Below, piece after piece: positions 36,452 to 44,316 of a DNA stretch of 64,000 bases. The notes below the pieces were generated by a model that did not search any database, was not told where the DNA came from, and saw nothing but the letters and a program-made list of their open reading frames with translations. This DNA is from Streptomyces sp. RB17 (lineage in GTDB: Bacteria > Actinomycetota > Actinomycetes > Streptomycetales > Streptomycetaceae), in NCBI RefSeq assembly GCF_009604455.1, contig NZ_WEGL01000008.1, positions 248,001 to 312,000 on the forward strand. Direction: 5' to 3'. The translations under genes and the position numbers were made by a program. Within the stretch, counting starts at the first letter, position 1. Every line of letters starts with the position of its first letter.

Positions 36452-37309
36452 TCAGATGCCCTTCAGCAGCCGCTCACGGCACTCGGCCACGTCGAAGTCG
36501 CTCTTCGGGTACTGCGGGTCCAGCTCCTCCAGGTGCTCCAGCAGCAGGCGGCTGATCGCCCAGTTCCGGTACCACTTGCGGTCCGCCGGGACCAGGTACC
36601 AGGGCGCGTACGGCGCCGCGCAGCGCTCCAGGGCCAGCTGGTACGCCTCCTGGTAGGCGGGCCACAGCGCGCGTTCGACGATGTCGCCGGGATCGAACTT
36701 CCAGTGCTTGTCCGGGCGGTCCAGGCGGCGCAGCAGCCGGCGCTTCTGCTCCTCGCGGGAGATGTGCAGGAAGCACTTGATCAGGGTCACGCCGTCCTCG
36801 GCGAGGGACCGCTCGAAGTCGTTGACGAGGCCGTAGCGGCTGCCGATCTCGGCGGGCCGGGCGAGATGCCGGACGCGGGCGATGAGGACGTCCTCGTAGT
36901 GCGAACGGTCGAAGACGGCGATCTCGCCCGGCCGGGGCAGGGCCCGACGCACCCGCCACAGGAAGTCGTGCCGCCGCTCCTCCTCGGTGGGTGCCTTGAA
37001 CGCCTGGATCCGGCAGCCGGCCGGGTCGAGCCGGCCGATGACGTGCTTGACCGTCCCGCCCTTGCCGCTGGTGTCCATCCCCTGGAGCACCAGCAGTACC
37101 CGCCGCCGGTCCCCGGCCGTGCTCGCCGCCCACAACCGCACCTGCAGCTCGGCGAGCCGCTTTCCGGTGGGCCCCCTGTCCTGGAGGGCCGCCCGCTTCC
37201 CGCCGGGGGCACCGGGGGTGGCCCGGGTGTCGTACGCGGCGAGGTCGACGGGTTCGCCGGGCGGGAGCCGCAACAGCTCTCGCAGGTCCCCGAAGCTCTT
37301 CTTCGTCAC
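36452..37309 (-). CDS. Polyphosphate kinase 2 family protein
   Basis: About 285 residues, cytosolic. Walker A is GMDTSGKGG (about 77-85), the lid and Walker B region is DRSHYEDVL (about 134-142), and WKFDPGDIVERALW and PWYLVPADRKWYRNWA are PPK2 signatures. PPK2 enzymes phosphorylate nucleoside mono- or diphosphates with polyphosphate. The single-domain form of this length belongs to a class that typically makes NDP or NTP; the exact class cannot be fixed by eye. GTG at 37309 has AGG 8 bases upstream; a GTG at 37315 is the alternative. Confidence 0.9.
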   Translation of the reverse strand: MTKKSFGDLRELLRLPPGEPVDLAAYDTRATPGAPGGKRAALQDRGPTGKRLAELQVRLWAASTAGDRRRVLLVLQGMDTSGKGGTVKHVIGRLDPAGCRIQAFKAPTEEERRHDFLWRVRRALPRPGEIAVFDRSHYEDVLIARVRHLARPAEIGSRYGLVNDFERSLAEDGVTLIKCFLHISREEQKRRLLRRLDRPDKHWKFDPGDIVERALWPAYQEAYQLALERCAAPYAPWYLVPADRKWYRNWAISRLLLEHLEELDPQYPKSDFDVAECRERLLKGI

Positions 37310-37358
37310 GGCCACCTCGTCTGTCTGTGGCCGCAGACCATGACGGCCCCTCGCGGCA

Positions 37359-37910
37359 CTATCCGCGGCCGTATGTGCCGGTCAGCGTGCCCACAGCAAG
37401 CGTGTGCCCGGAGAGCACCCGCAGCAGATCCGCCGCCGAGGCCCCCGCGCCCAGCGACACACGCCGGTCGACGGCATACACCGTGAGGACATAGCGATGC
37501 GGCCGGTCGCCGCGCGGCGGGCAGGGGCCGCCGTACCCGGTCTTCCCGAAGTCGTCGCGGCCCTCCGTCGCGCCCCGCGGATGCTCGCCCGCGGACAGTC
37601 GCGTGGTGTGCGGGTCGACGTCCCACACCAGCCAGTGCGTGAACGTGCCGTGCGGGGCGTCCGCATCCCGCAGGAGCAGGGCCAGCGCGGCCGTCCGCGC
37701 GGGTACGCCGGTGAGGGCCAGCGGAGGCGAGACGTCGGCGCCCGCGCAGGTGTACCGGCGCGGGATGGTGCCGCCGTCGGCGAAGGCCGTACTGGTGACG
37801 GTCAGCCGGCCGACGGTGGTGGGGGAGGGCGCGGCGGCAGGTGTGCCACCGTGCCCGCAGCCCGCGACGAAGGCCATCGCGGCCACGGCCGTCACCCAGT
37901 TCCTGCGCAT
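37359..37910 (-). CDS. PEBP/YbhB-like lipoprotein
   Basis: A 183-residue lipoprotein with lipobox AFVAGC, then a phosphatidylethanolamine-binding-protein fold: SPPLALTGVP, DADAPHGTFTHWLVWDV, GKTGYGGPCPPRGDRPHRY. Bacterial YbhB/YbcL proteins bind small anions or lipids; their role is mostly unknown. ATG at 37910 starts the signal peptide; upstream residues in the same frame are part of the neighbouring gene. It begins 11 bases after the slipin stop and is probably in its operon. Confidence 0.85.
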   Translation of the reverse strand: MRRNWVTAVAAMAFVAGCGHGGTPAAAPSPTTVGRLTVTSTAFADGGTIPRRYTCAGADVSPPLALTGVPARTAALALLLRDADAPHGTFTHWLVWDVDPHTTRLSAGEHPRGATEGRDDFGKTGYGGPCPPRGDRPHRYVLTVYAVDRRVSLGAGASAADLLRVLSGHTLAVGTLTGTYGRG

Positions 37911-37920
37911 GCCCGGCACG

Positions 37921-38772
37921 CTAGCCCGAGGGAAGCTCCTCGTCATCGTGCGGCACGGTCTGCCGATCGCCTCGCTCCAGGCGGAGCTCCCCGTCACCGT
38001 TCGGCGCGGCCGGCTGGTTGCCCCGCTCCAGGAAGTGCAGCAGCTCCACCGGGATGGGCAGGACCAGCGTGGAGTTCTTCTCGGCGGACACCGCCATCAC
38101 GGTCTGGAGCAGCCGCAGCTGGAGGGCGGCGGGGGTGTCGGCCATCTGCTGGGCGGCCTCGGCCAGCTTCTTGGAGGCCTGGTACTCGGCGTCGGCGTTG
38201 ATGATCCGGGCCCGGCGTTCCCGGTCGGCCTCGGCCTGGCGGGCCATGGACCGCTTCATCGTGTCCGGCAGGGAGACGTCCTTGATCTCCACCCGGTCGA
38301 CCTGGATGCCCCAGCCGACGGCCGGGCTGTCGAGCATCAGCTCCAGGCCCTCGTTGAGCTTCTCGCGGTTGGAGAGCAGGTCGTCCAGATCGCTCTTGCC
38401 GATGATCGACCTGAGGGACGTCTGGGCCATCTGCGACACCGCGAACTTGTAGTCCTCGACCTTCACCAGGGCGCTCGCCGCGTCGACCACGCGGAAGTAG
38501 ACGACGGCGTCCACCCGGACGGTGACGTTGTCGCGGGTGATGCCCTCCTGGGCCGGGATCGGCATCGTGACGATCTGCATGTTGACCTTGTGCAGCCGGT
38601 CCACGAACGGGATCACCAGGGTCAGGCCGGGCTGGCGTTCGGCATCCACCACCCGGCCGAGCCGGAAGAGCACGCCTCTCTCGTACTGCTTGACGATCCG
38701 CGCCGCCATAGCAAGGTAGACCACGGCGACCGAACCCGCCGCCGCCACGGCGCCCAGCAGCTCCTGGAGCAT
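37921..38772 (-). CDS. Slipin / SPFH domain membrane protein
   Basis: A 283-residue protein: an N-terminal membrane segment (GSVAVVYLAMAARIV), then a band-7 domain (QYERGVLFRLGRV, PGLTLVIPFVDRLHKV, GITRDNVTVRVDAVVYFRV) and a helical region (RQAEADRERRARIINADAEYQ) typical of stomatin/slipin oligomers. Such proteins organise membrane microdomains. No NfeD partner gene is adjacent; instead the PEBP lipoprotein follows by 11 bases. Confidence 0.9.
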   Translation of the reverse strand: MLQELLGAVAAAGSVAVVYLAMAARIVKQYERGVLFRLGRVVDAERQPGLTLVIPFVDRLHKVNMQIVTMPIPAQEGITRDNVTVRVDAVVYFRVVDAASALVKVEDYKFAVSQMAQTSLRSIIGKSDLDDLLSNREKLNEGLELMLDSPAVGWGIQVDRVEIKDVSLPDTMKRSMARQAEADRERRARIINADAEYQASKKLAEAAQQMADTPAALQLRLLQTVMAVSAEKNSTLVLPIPVELLHFLERGNQPAAPNGDGELRLERGDRQTVPHDDEELPSG

Positions 38773-38863
38773 GGTGACCTCCTCACGGAGAGGCCGGTTT
38801 TTGTCCGCTGCTGCAACGATATGCCACTTCCGGCCCGACCGAGTGGGGCGGGAGTCACTCTCC

Positions 38864-40360
38864 TCAGCCCACCGGCACCGTCAGCCTCACCGGCTCCGTC
38901 CCTGCCGCACTGTGCCGCTCGGCCCAGTTCTCCAGGGCCGTACGGCAAGCGTGGTCCAGCTGGTGCAGGCCGGACAGGTCCAGGCGGACCGGGCGGTCCT
39001 GGGGCAGCGACTCCAGGCTGTCCAGGATCTTCGGCAGCCGCAGGAAGGTCGCGTTGCCCGAGAGGTGGGCTTCGACCGGGCCCGCGCCCTTGTCGACGAC
39101 CTCCAGCCTGACGTGCGAGGCCTGCCAGGCGGCCTTGACCACCGCCAGCGCCAGGCCGATCAGCACGCCCTCGAACATGCTGACCGCCACGATCGAGACC
39201 GCCGTCACCGCCAGGATCAGCGCCTCGCCCCGGTGCTCGCGCCACAGCACCGACAGCGCCCGCACCGGGACCAGCTTGGCACCGGAGTGGATCAGGATGC
39301 CGGCGAGCGCCGGGACCGGGATGTGGGCGAGCACGCCCGGCAGCAGCGCGGCGAACAGCAGCAGCCACACGCCGTGCAGCACGCGGGAGGCCTTGGTGCG
39401 GGCGCCCGCCTGGACGTTGGCCGCGCTGCGCACGATCACCGCGGTCATGGGCAGCGCGCCCAGCAGCCCGCACACCGTGTTGCCGGCGCCCTGGGCGAGC
39501 AGCTCCTTGTCGTACTCGGTGCGCGGTCCGGTGTGCAGCCGGTCCACGGCGGCCGCGCTGAACAGGGACTCGGCGGAGGCGATCAGCGTGAAGGCGACGA
39601 CCGTGCCGAGCAGCCCGATGTCCGCCAGTTCGCCGAACGCGCTCGACGGAGGCGGCTGGACCGAGCCCAGCAGGCCCCGCACCTCGACCGTGGCGACCGG
39701 CAGGTCCAGCGCGAACGCCGCCACCGTGGCCAGGCCGACCGCGGCCAGCGGGCCGGGCAGCGTCCGCACCTTCGCCGGGAGGTGCTTCCACAGCAGCAGC
39801 ACCGCGACCGTGCCCGCGCACACCGCGAGCGAGGCCACCGCCCTGCTGTCGCCGAGGGCGTCCAGGAACGCCCCCGGCAACCCGGCGATCTTGCCCGGGC
39901 CGGAGTCGGGGGCCTTGGCGGCCAGCGCCGGGTACAACTGCCCGGCGATGAGCACCAGTCCGATTCCGGCCAGCATGCCCTCGACGACGGAGACCGAGAT
40001 GGCGCGGAACCAGCGGCCCAGCCTCAGCAGGCCCATCGCCACCTGGAGGAGCCCGGAGGCGAGCACGATCACGCCGAGCGCCGGCAGCCCGAACTCCTGG
40101 ACCGCCTCGAAGACGAGCACGGTCAGGCCGGCCGCCGGCCCCGACACCTGCAGGCTGCTGCCGCGCATCAGCCCGGTGACGAGGCCGCCCACGATGCCGG
40201 TGACCAGGCCCAGTTCGGCAGGGACCCCGGAGGCGACGGCCACGCCCACGCACAGCGGCAGGGCGACCAGGAAGACGACGAGGGAGGCGGCGAAGTCCTG
40301 CCGCAGATACCGGAACCGGGCTATGCGGGTGGTGTTCTCGCTGGTCATCGGCGCGCTCAC
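38864..40360 (-). CDS. SulP family anion transporter with STAS domain
   Basis: About 498 residues. The membrane part (about ten or more segments) begins with DFAASLVVFLVALPLCVGVA. The C-terminal 90 residues form a STAS domain (AHLSGNATFLRLPKIL, VRLDLSGLHQLDHAC). SulP proteins carry sulfate, bicarbonate or other anions. GTG at 40360 overlaps the stop of the carbonic anhydrase gene (GTGA), which strongly suggests bicarbonate as the substrate, as in BicA-like systems. ATG at 40348 is an alternative start. Confidence 0.88.
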   Translation of the reverse strand: MSAPMTSENTTRIARFRYLRQDFAASLVVFLVALPLCVGVAVASGVPAELGLVTGIVGGLVTGLMRGSSLQVSGPAAGLTVLVFEAVQEFGLPALGVIVLASGLLQVAMGLLRLGRWFRAISVSVVEGMLAGIGLVLIAGQLYPALAAKAPDSGPGKIAGLPGAFLDALGDSRAVASLAVCAGTVAVLLLWKHLPAKVRTLPGPLAAVGLATVAAFALDLPVATVEVRGLLGSVQPPPSSAFGELADIGLLGTVVAFTLIASAESLFSAAAVDRLHTGPRTEYDKELLAQGAGNTVCGLLGALPMTAVIVRSAANVQAGARTKASRVLHGVWLLLFAALLPGVLAHIPVPALAGILIHSGAKLVPVRALSVLWREHRGEALILAVTAVSIVAVSMFEGVLIGLALAVVKAAWQASHVRLEVVDKGAGPVEAHLSGNATFLRLPKILDSLESLPQDRPVRLDLSGLHQLDHACRTALENWAERHSAAGTEPVRLTVPVG

Positions 40361-40935
40361 AGGGACTCGAAGGTGTCGGTCTGCGGGCGGTGCGCCCGTA
40401 CGGCGCCGGTGTGCACCTCGTAGTACCAGGCGTGCAGGCCCAGTTGACCCTCCGCCAGCTTGCGTTCGACGCACGGGTACGAGCGCAGCCGCAGCACCTG
40501 GGTCAGCACATGGGCCTGTACGCCCGCGGCGACCTCCGGGTCCTCGGCCCGGCCGGCCGGGCGCGGGGTGGCGTGCGCCAGCCAGTCGCGCACGGCGGGT
40601 ACGGAGGTCAGGTCGTCGCCGCGCACCAGCGCGCCGACGGCACCGCAGTGCGAGTGACCGCAGACGACGATGTCGCGGACGCCGAGCACCTCCACGGCGT
40701 ACTCGATGGTGGCGGCCTCGCTGGTGGGGTGCCGCGAGGTGTGGGGCGGGACGATGTTGCCCGCGGTGCGCAGCTCGAAGAGCTGGCCGGGGCGGGCGCC
40801 CGTGATCAGGGCCGGGACGACCCGGGAATCGGAGCAGGTGATGAACAGGACCTGCGGGGACTGGCCTTCGGCGAGCTCGGCGAACTCCTCAGGGCGCTGT
40901 CCGAACGTACGGGCGTTGTCGATGAGGGGCTGCAT
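40357..40935 (-). CDS. Beta-carbonic anhydrase
   Basis: A 192-residue zinc enzyme with ligands Cys34 (in FITCSDSRVVP, with the Asp36-Arg38 dyad), His94 and Cys97 (in CGHSHCGAV). It interconverts CO2 and bicarbonate in the cytosol. The ATG has AGGAGG 9 bases upstream. It is the first gene of a two-gene operon with the SulP transporter, coupled by a 4-base overlap. Confidence 0.92.
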   Translation of the reverse strand: MQPLIDNARTFGQRPEEFAELAEGQSPQVLFITCSDSRVVPALITGARPGQLFELRTAGNIVPPHTSRHPTSEAATIEYAVEVLGVRDIVVCGHSHCGAVGALVRGDDLTSVPAVRDWLAHATPRPAGRAEDPEVAAGVQAHVLTQVLRLRSYPCVERKLAEGQLGLHAWYYEVHTGAVRAHRPQTDTFESL

Positions 40936-41012
40936 ATGCGGGTTCCTCCTGGCGCGCCTGCATGGGCGCGTCGGACTTGAACGACGGGTTGGGGGGGGGA
41001 GCTGAGCCCCTG

Positions 41013-41351
41013 TCAGCAGCGGAAGACCTGAAGGGCTGCCGGGGTGTGGGCTCTCGAGGTTCTGGGGGCCGGGCCGTGCGCGGTGCCGGACGGGTGCGAC
41101 GGGCCCGCACCGGCTGCCCGGACGGGTATGAGCGGGTGCTCCCGCGTACCGCGGGAGGCGGAGCCATGGATCGCATCCGCTCCGTCGCGCTCCGGCTGTT
41201 CGGAAGGCGTGGTTCCAGCCTCGGCCTTGGCCGTGGCTTCACTGGGAGTGTGCGCGGAAGCGAAGGTTTCCCCGGGTGCGAAGCACAACAGGGCGAGCAG
41301 GGTGACGGCAAGGGAGGCGAGCACGGTCCGGGCCGTCGTACCTCGGAACAT
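41013..41351 (-). CDS. Small putative exported protein
   Basis: A 112-residue precursor with a Sec-type signal (RTVLASLAVTLLALLCFAPGETFA) and a mature part that is low-complexity (Ala, Thr, Pro, His-rich) with one cysteine at the C-terminus. GAAGGGGGG precedes the ATG. Upstream lie direct repeats TTGGTCAA (41396 and 41407) and a perfect palindrome. No family is recognised, and the mature part looks disordered, so the call is moderate. Confidence 0.5.
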   Translation of the reverse strand: MFRGTTARTVLASLAVTLLALLCFAPGETFASAHTPSEATAKAEAGTTPSEQPERDGADAIHGSASRGTREHPLIPVRAAGAGPSHPSGTAHGPAPRTSRAHTPAALQVFRC

Positions 41352-41422
41352 GCGCCCCCCTTCCGGAAGTCCACGTCTCTCGCGCGGGCCAAGCGTTGGT
41401 CAATGCTTGGTCAAGAAGCACA

Positions 41423-41452
41423 TTAACCCTGCAAAGTCCTTTGCAGGGTTAA
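41423..41452. promoter_or_regulatory. Perfect 14-bp inverted repeat upstream of the small exported protein
   Basis: TTAACCCTGCAAAG-TC-CTTTGCAGGGTTAA. It lies about 65 bases past the zapE stop and about 70 bases before the 41351 start. It may be a zapE terminator or a regulator site; the A/T-rich ends and 2-base spacer favour a protein-binding palindrome. Confidence 0.6.
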
Positions 41453-41516
41453 CTACGCGTTACGAGCACGAGAGAGCGTGAAAAGTGCCGGTCGTGTGGC
41501 GCGATCTCGCCCTTGA

Positions 41517-42620
41517 CTAGGAGCCGACGAGACCCTTCGCGTCGCGGGCCAGCGCGGTGAGCCGGGATATCGCGCGGAAGTACTTCTTGCGGTAACCGCC
41601 GTTCAGCATCTCCTCGCTGAACAGCTGGTCGAAGGGCAGCCCCGAGGCCAGCACCGGGACCTCACGGTCGTAGAGCCGGTCCGCGAGCACCACGAGCCGC
41701 AGTGCCGTCGACTGGTCCGGCACCGGCCGCACATCGGTGAGGCACACCGCCGTCACCCCGTCGGTCAGCGCGCCGTACCGGCTCGGGTGGACCTTGGCCA
41801 GGTGGTCCAGCAGATGCGGGAAGTCGTCGAGCGAGGCGCCCGGGGTGGCGTAGGCCGCCTTCGTCACCGCTTCGTCGGTGAAGGGCTTCGGCGCCTCGGG
41901 CAGACCGCGGTGGCGGTAGTCCTCGCCGTCGATGCGCAGGGTGCGGAAGTGGGCGGACAGGCCCTGGATCTCGCGCAGGAAGTCGGCGGCGGCGAACCGG
42001 CCCTCGCCCAGCCTGCCCGGCAGCGTGTTGGAGGTGGCGGCGAGTGCCACGCCCGCCTCGACCAGCTTGCCCAGCAGGGTCGACACGAGGACCGTGTCGC
42101 CCGGGTCGTCCAGCTCGAACTCGTCGATGCACAGCAGTCGGTGGCCGGAGAGGGTCCGCACGGTCTGCTGGAAGCCGAGGGCGCCGACCAGGTTCGTCAG
42201 TTCCACGAAGGTGCCGAACGCCTTGAGTGCGGGTTCGGCGGGGGTGGCGTGCCACAGGGAGGCGAGCAGGTGGGTCTTGCCGACGCCGTAGCCGCCGTCC
42301 AGGTAGACCCCGCGCGGGCCCGCCGGGGTCTTGGGCGCCCTGGCCCTGCCGAAGCCGAGGAAACCGCGCCTGCCGGCGCCGGAGGCGTGCGCCCCGCCGA
42401 GCCCGCCCGCGAATCCCTCGAGCACCTGCACGGCCTCGCTCTGGCTGGGCTGGTTCGGGTCCGGTATGTACGTCGAGAAGCGGACCGAGTCGAAGCGTGG
42501 GGGCGGCACCATCTCGGCGACCAGCCGGTCCGCGGGGACGTGCGGCTCGCGGGCGCACAGCGAGAGGGGGCCCGCTTCGGTCAGAGGGCTGGATCCGGGG
42601 GCAGTGGTGGAGGACGACAC
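41517..42620 (-). CDS. zapE: ZapE/AFG1-like ATPase
   Basis: About 367 residues. The P-loop is GGYGVGKTHLL (about 109-119), Walker B is LLCIDEFELDD, and HVPADRLVAEMVPPPRF and SRYGALTDGV are typical of the AFG1/ZapE AAA family. In proteobacteria ZapE is a cell-division factor acting at the Z ring; the role in Streptomyces is not established. GTG at 42620 is chosen because homologues begin with a similar Ser/Thr-rich start; an ATG at 42659 would overlap the divergent gene's start. Confidence 0.85.
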   Translation of the reverse strand: MSSSTTAPGSSPLTEAGPLSLCAREPHVPADRLVAEMVPPPRFDSVRFSTYIPDPNQPSQSEAVQVLEGFAGGLGGAHASGAGRRGFLGFGRARAPKTPAGPRGVYLDGGYGVGKTHLLASLWHATPAEPALKAFGTFVELTNLVGALGFQQTVRTLSGHRLLCIDEFELDDPGDTVLVSTLLGKLVEAGVALAATSNTLPGRLGEGRFAAADFLREIQGLSAHFRTLRIDGEDYRHRGLPEAPKPFTDEAVTKAAYATPGASLDDFPHLLDHLAKVHPSRYGALTDGVTAVCLTDVRPVPDQSTALRLVVLADRLYDREVPVLASGLPFDQLFSEEMLNGGYRKKYFRAISRLTALARDAKGLVGS

Positions 42621-42657
42621 GGTTGTCCATGCTAAGCGCCGTGTCACACTGCACGAC

Positions 42658-43512
42658 ATGCGACGCCTGTTCCCTGTGACCGACGAAACAGCAGCCCAGG
42701 CCTCCGGCGGGACGGCCGAGAGGGAGGGGACGGGCGGGGTTGCCGGGACCCGGGTGACACATCTGGCGCATGGCGCCCTCGTCGATCGTGAGTGGAGTCT
42801 CGACGAGCTGGCCGACGCCTACGCCTACCCGGTGCCGCCGGGTCCCCCGCGGCCGTGGCTGCGGGCCAACATGGTCTCCACGCTCGACGGCGCCGCCCAG
42901 CACCAGGGGCGTTCCCAGCCCATCTCCAGCGCCGCCGACATGCGGATCTTCGGCACGCTGCGGGCGCTCGCCGACGTGATCGTGGTGGGCGCGGAAACGG
43001 TACGCCAGGAGGGGTACCGCCCCGCACGCGCGCGTGCCGAGTTCGCCGAGGCCCGGGAAGCCGCCGGACAGGGCCCGGCGCCGGTGATCGCGGTCGTCAC
43101 CGCGAGCCTGGATCTGGACTTCTCGCTCCCGCTGTTCACCTCGCCCCTGGTGCCCACGCTGGTCCTGACCGGATCCGCGGCCGCCCCCGACCGCGTCGCC
43201 GCCGCCGAGAAGGCCGGCGCCAGGGTGGTGATCGCCGGTGAGGGCAGCGGCATCGACCCCGCGCGGGCGGTACGTGCGCTGGCCGGCCTCGGTCACACCC
43301 GGCTGCTCACCGAGGGCGGTCCCCGGCTGCTCGGCCAGCTGGTCGCCGCCGAGGTGCTGGACGAGCTGTGCCTGACCCTGTCGCCCATGCTCACCGCGGG
43401 CGACGCGCAGCGCATCGCCGGAGGGCCGTCGGTGGCCGTGCCGCACCGGTTCGAACTCGCGTCCCTCCTCGAAGACGCCGGATTCCTGTTCGGTCGTTAC
43501 CGGCGGTCCTGA
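42658..43512 (+). CDS. RibD C-terminal-type (pyrimidine) reductase
   Basis: A 284-residue protein of the dihydrofolate-reductase-like RibD C-terminal family: WLRANMVSTLDGAAQ, RIFGTLRALADVIVVGAETVR, LLTEGGPRLLGQLV and a C-terminal GFLFGRYR. RibD reductases reduce a ribosylamino-pyrimidine in riboflavin synthesis with NADPH. The deaminase half is absent and no other rib gene is near, so the true substrate is uncertain. Divergent from zapE with about 37 bases between starts. Confidence 0.85.
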   Translation: MRRLFPVTDETAAQASGGTAEREGTGGVAGTRVTHLAHGALVDREWSLDELADAYAYPVPPGPPRPWLRANMVSTLDGAAQHQGRSQPISSAADMRIFGTLRALADVIVVGAETVRQEGYRPARARAEFAEAREAAGQGPAPVIAVVTASLDLDFSLPLFTSPLVPTLVLTGSAAAPDRVAAAEKAGARVVIAGEGSGIDPARAVRALAGLGHTRLLTEGGPRLLGQLVAAEVLDELCLTLSPMLTAGDAQRIAGGPSVAVPHRFELASLLEDAGFLFGRYRRS

Positions 43513-43644
43513 AATCAGCGGAATATGCCGTTCCGTTTAGCTTCCGGAGGGCAGACTTAGGTACCGGCACACCCCGTGCGATCACGGGGCAGGATGGTTT
43601 CCGCAAGGGCCCGCGCCGGGCCCACGGACGAGAAGAGGCGTTTG

Positions 43645-44118
43645 GTGTTCACCAGCGTGCTGATGATCGAGAAGGCTTTGACGTCCGCCGACGTGGAGTT
43701 CGTCACGACCTTGCACGGAGACGAGCCGGTCGCTTTTCATGTGCTCCTCCAGCCGCGCGGCGACCAGGCGGACCGCCTGCTGCGGGCCATCGACGACATC
43801 GCGCTCGGCGAACTCGACGAGGCGGTCCGCGAACACGAGACGCCCGAGGGGGAGGACGCCAGGAGCGTCGGACAGCAGGCCCTGGACGTGTCGGTGCAGG
43901 CACTGCGGGCCGCGGGCAGCCAGGCGGCGGGGCAGATGGTGGAGGACCATCCGCTGGACGCGCTGAAGTCCCTGGTCGCCGAGGTGGGCGCGGACGAGGT
44001 GATCGTGCTCACCGACCCCCACTACGTGGAAGAGTTCTTCCACCGGGACTGGGCTTCCCGGGCGCGGCACAAGGTGGGGGTGCCGGTGCTGAAGCTCTTC
44101 TCGCACAGCAAGGCGTAG
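43645..44118 (+). CDS. Conserved hypothetical protein, universal-stress-like fold
   Basis: A 157-residue soluble protein. The C-terminal half (DHPLDALKSLVAEVGADEVIVL, then RHKVGVPVLKLFSH) has the alternating helix-strand pattern and charge distribution of UspA-like proteins, without the usual ATP-binding G-x2-G-x9-G motif. Homologues are sometimes misnamed indole-3-glycerol phosphate synthase. GTG at 43645 has AGAGG 6 bases upstream; the frame extends further 5' without a site. Confidence 0.65.
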   Translation: MFTSVLMIEKALTSADVEFVTTLHGDEPVAFHVLLQPRGDQADRLLRAIDDIALGELDEAVREHETPEGEDARSVGQQALDVSVQALRAAGSQAAGQMVEDHPLDALKSLVAEVGADEVIVLTDPHYVEEFFHRDWASRARHKVGVPVLKLFSHSKA

Positions 44119-44134
44119 GCGCTCCGCCGGTTCG

Positions 44135-44225
44135 GCCGATGAGCGCCGTCGGGGGGTGGGGGTGCGGTGCGTTCGCGGGTGCCGGAGCGTTGTGGTTGCT
44201 CGCGCAGTTCCCCGCGCCCCTCAGG
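44135..44225 (-). repeat. Dispersed intergenic repeat, copy 4
   Basis: On the minus strand it reads GAGGGGCGCGGGGAACTGCG followed by CGAGCAACCACAACG, nearly identical to copy 1. It lies between the 157-residue protein gene and murC, in the opposite orientation to both. Confidence 0.7.
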
Positions 44226-44316
44226 TCAGCGCCCTTGCCTCTCGCTGCAACGAGCCCGGTGCCGCAGCGCATAGGCTAGACCCGCTCTCGTACGTACCGT
44301 CTCTGGGGAGAACCAC

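Noticed and set aside
41423..41452. Nur (nickel-Fur) box
   Set aside because: The Nur motif as I recall it has a different half-site and spacing; here the site is a continuous inverted repeat, and no nickel or superoxide dismutase gene is near.
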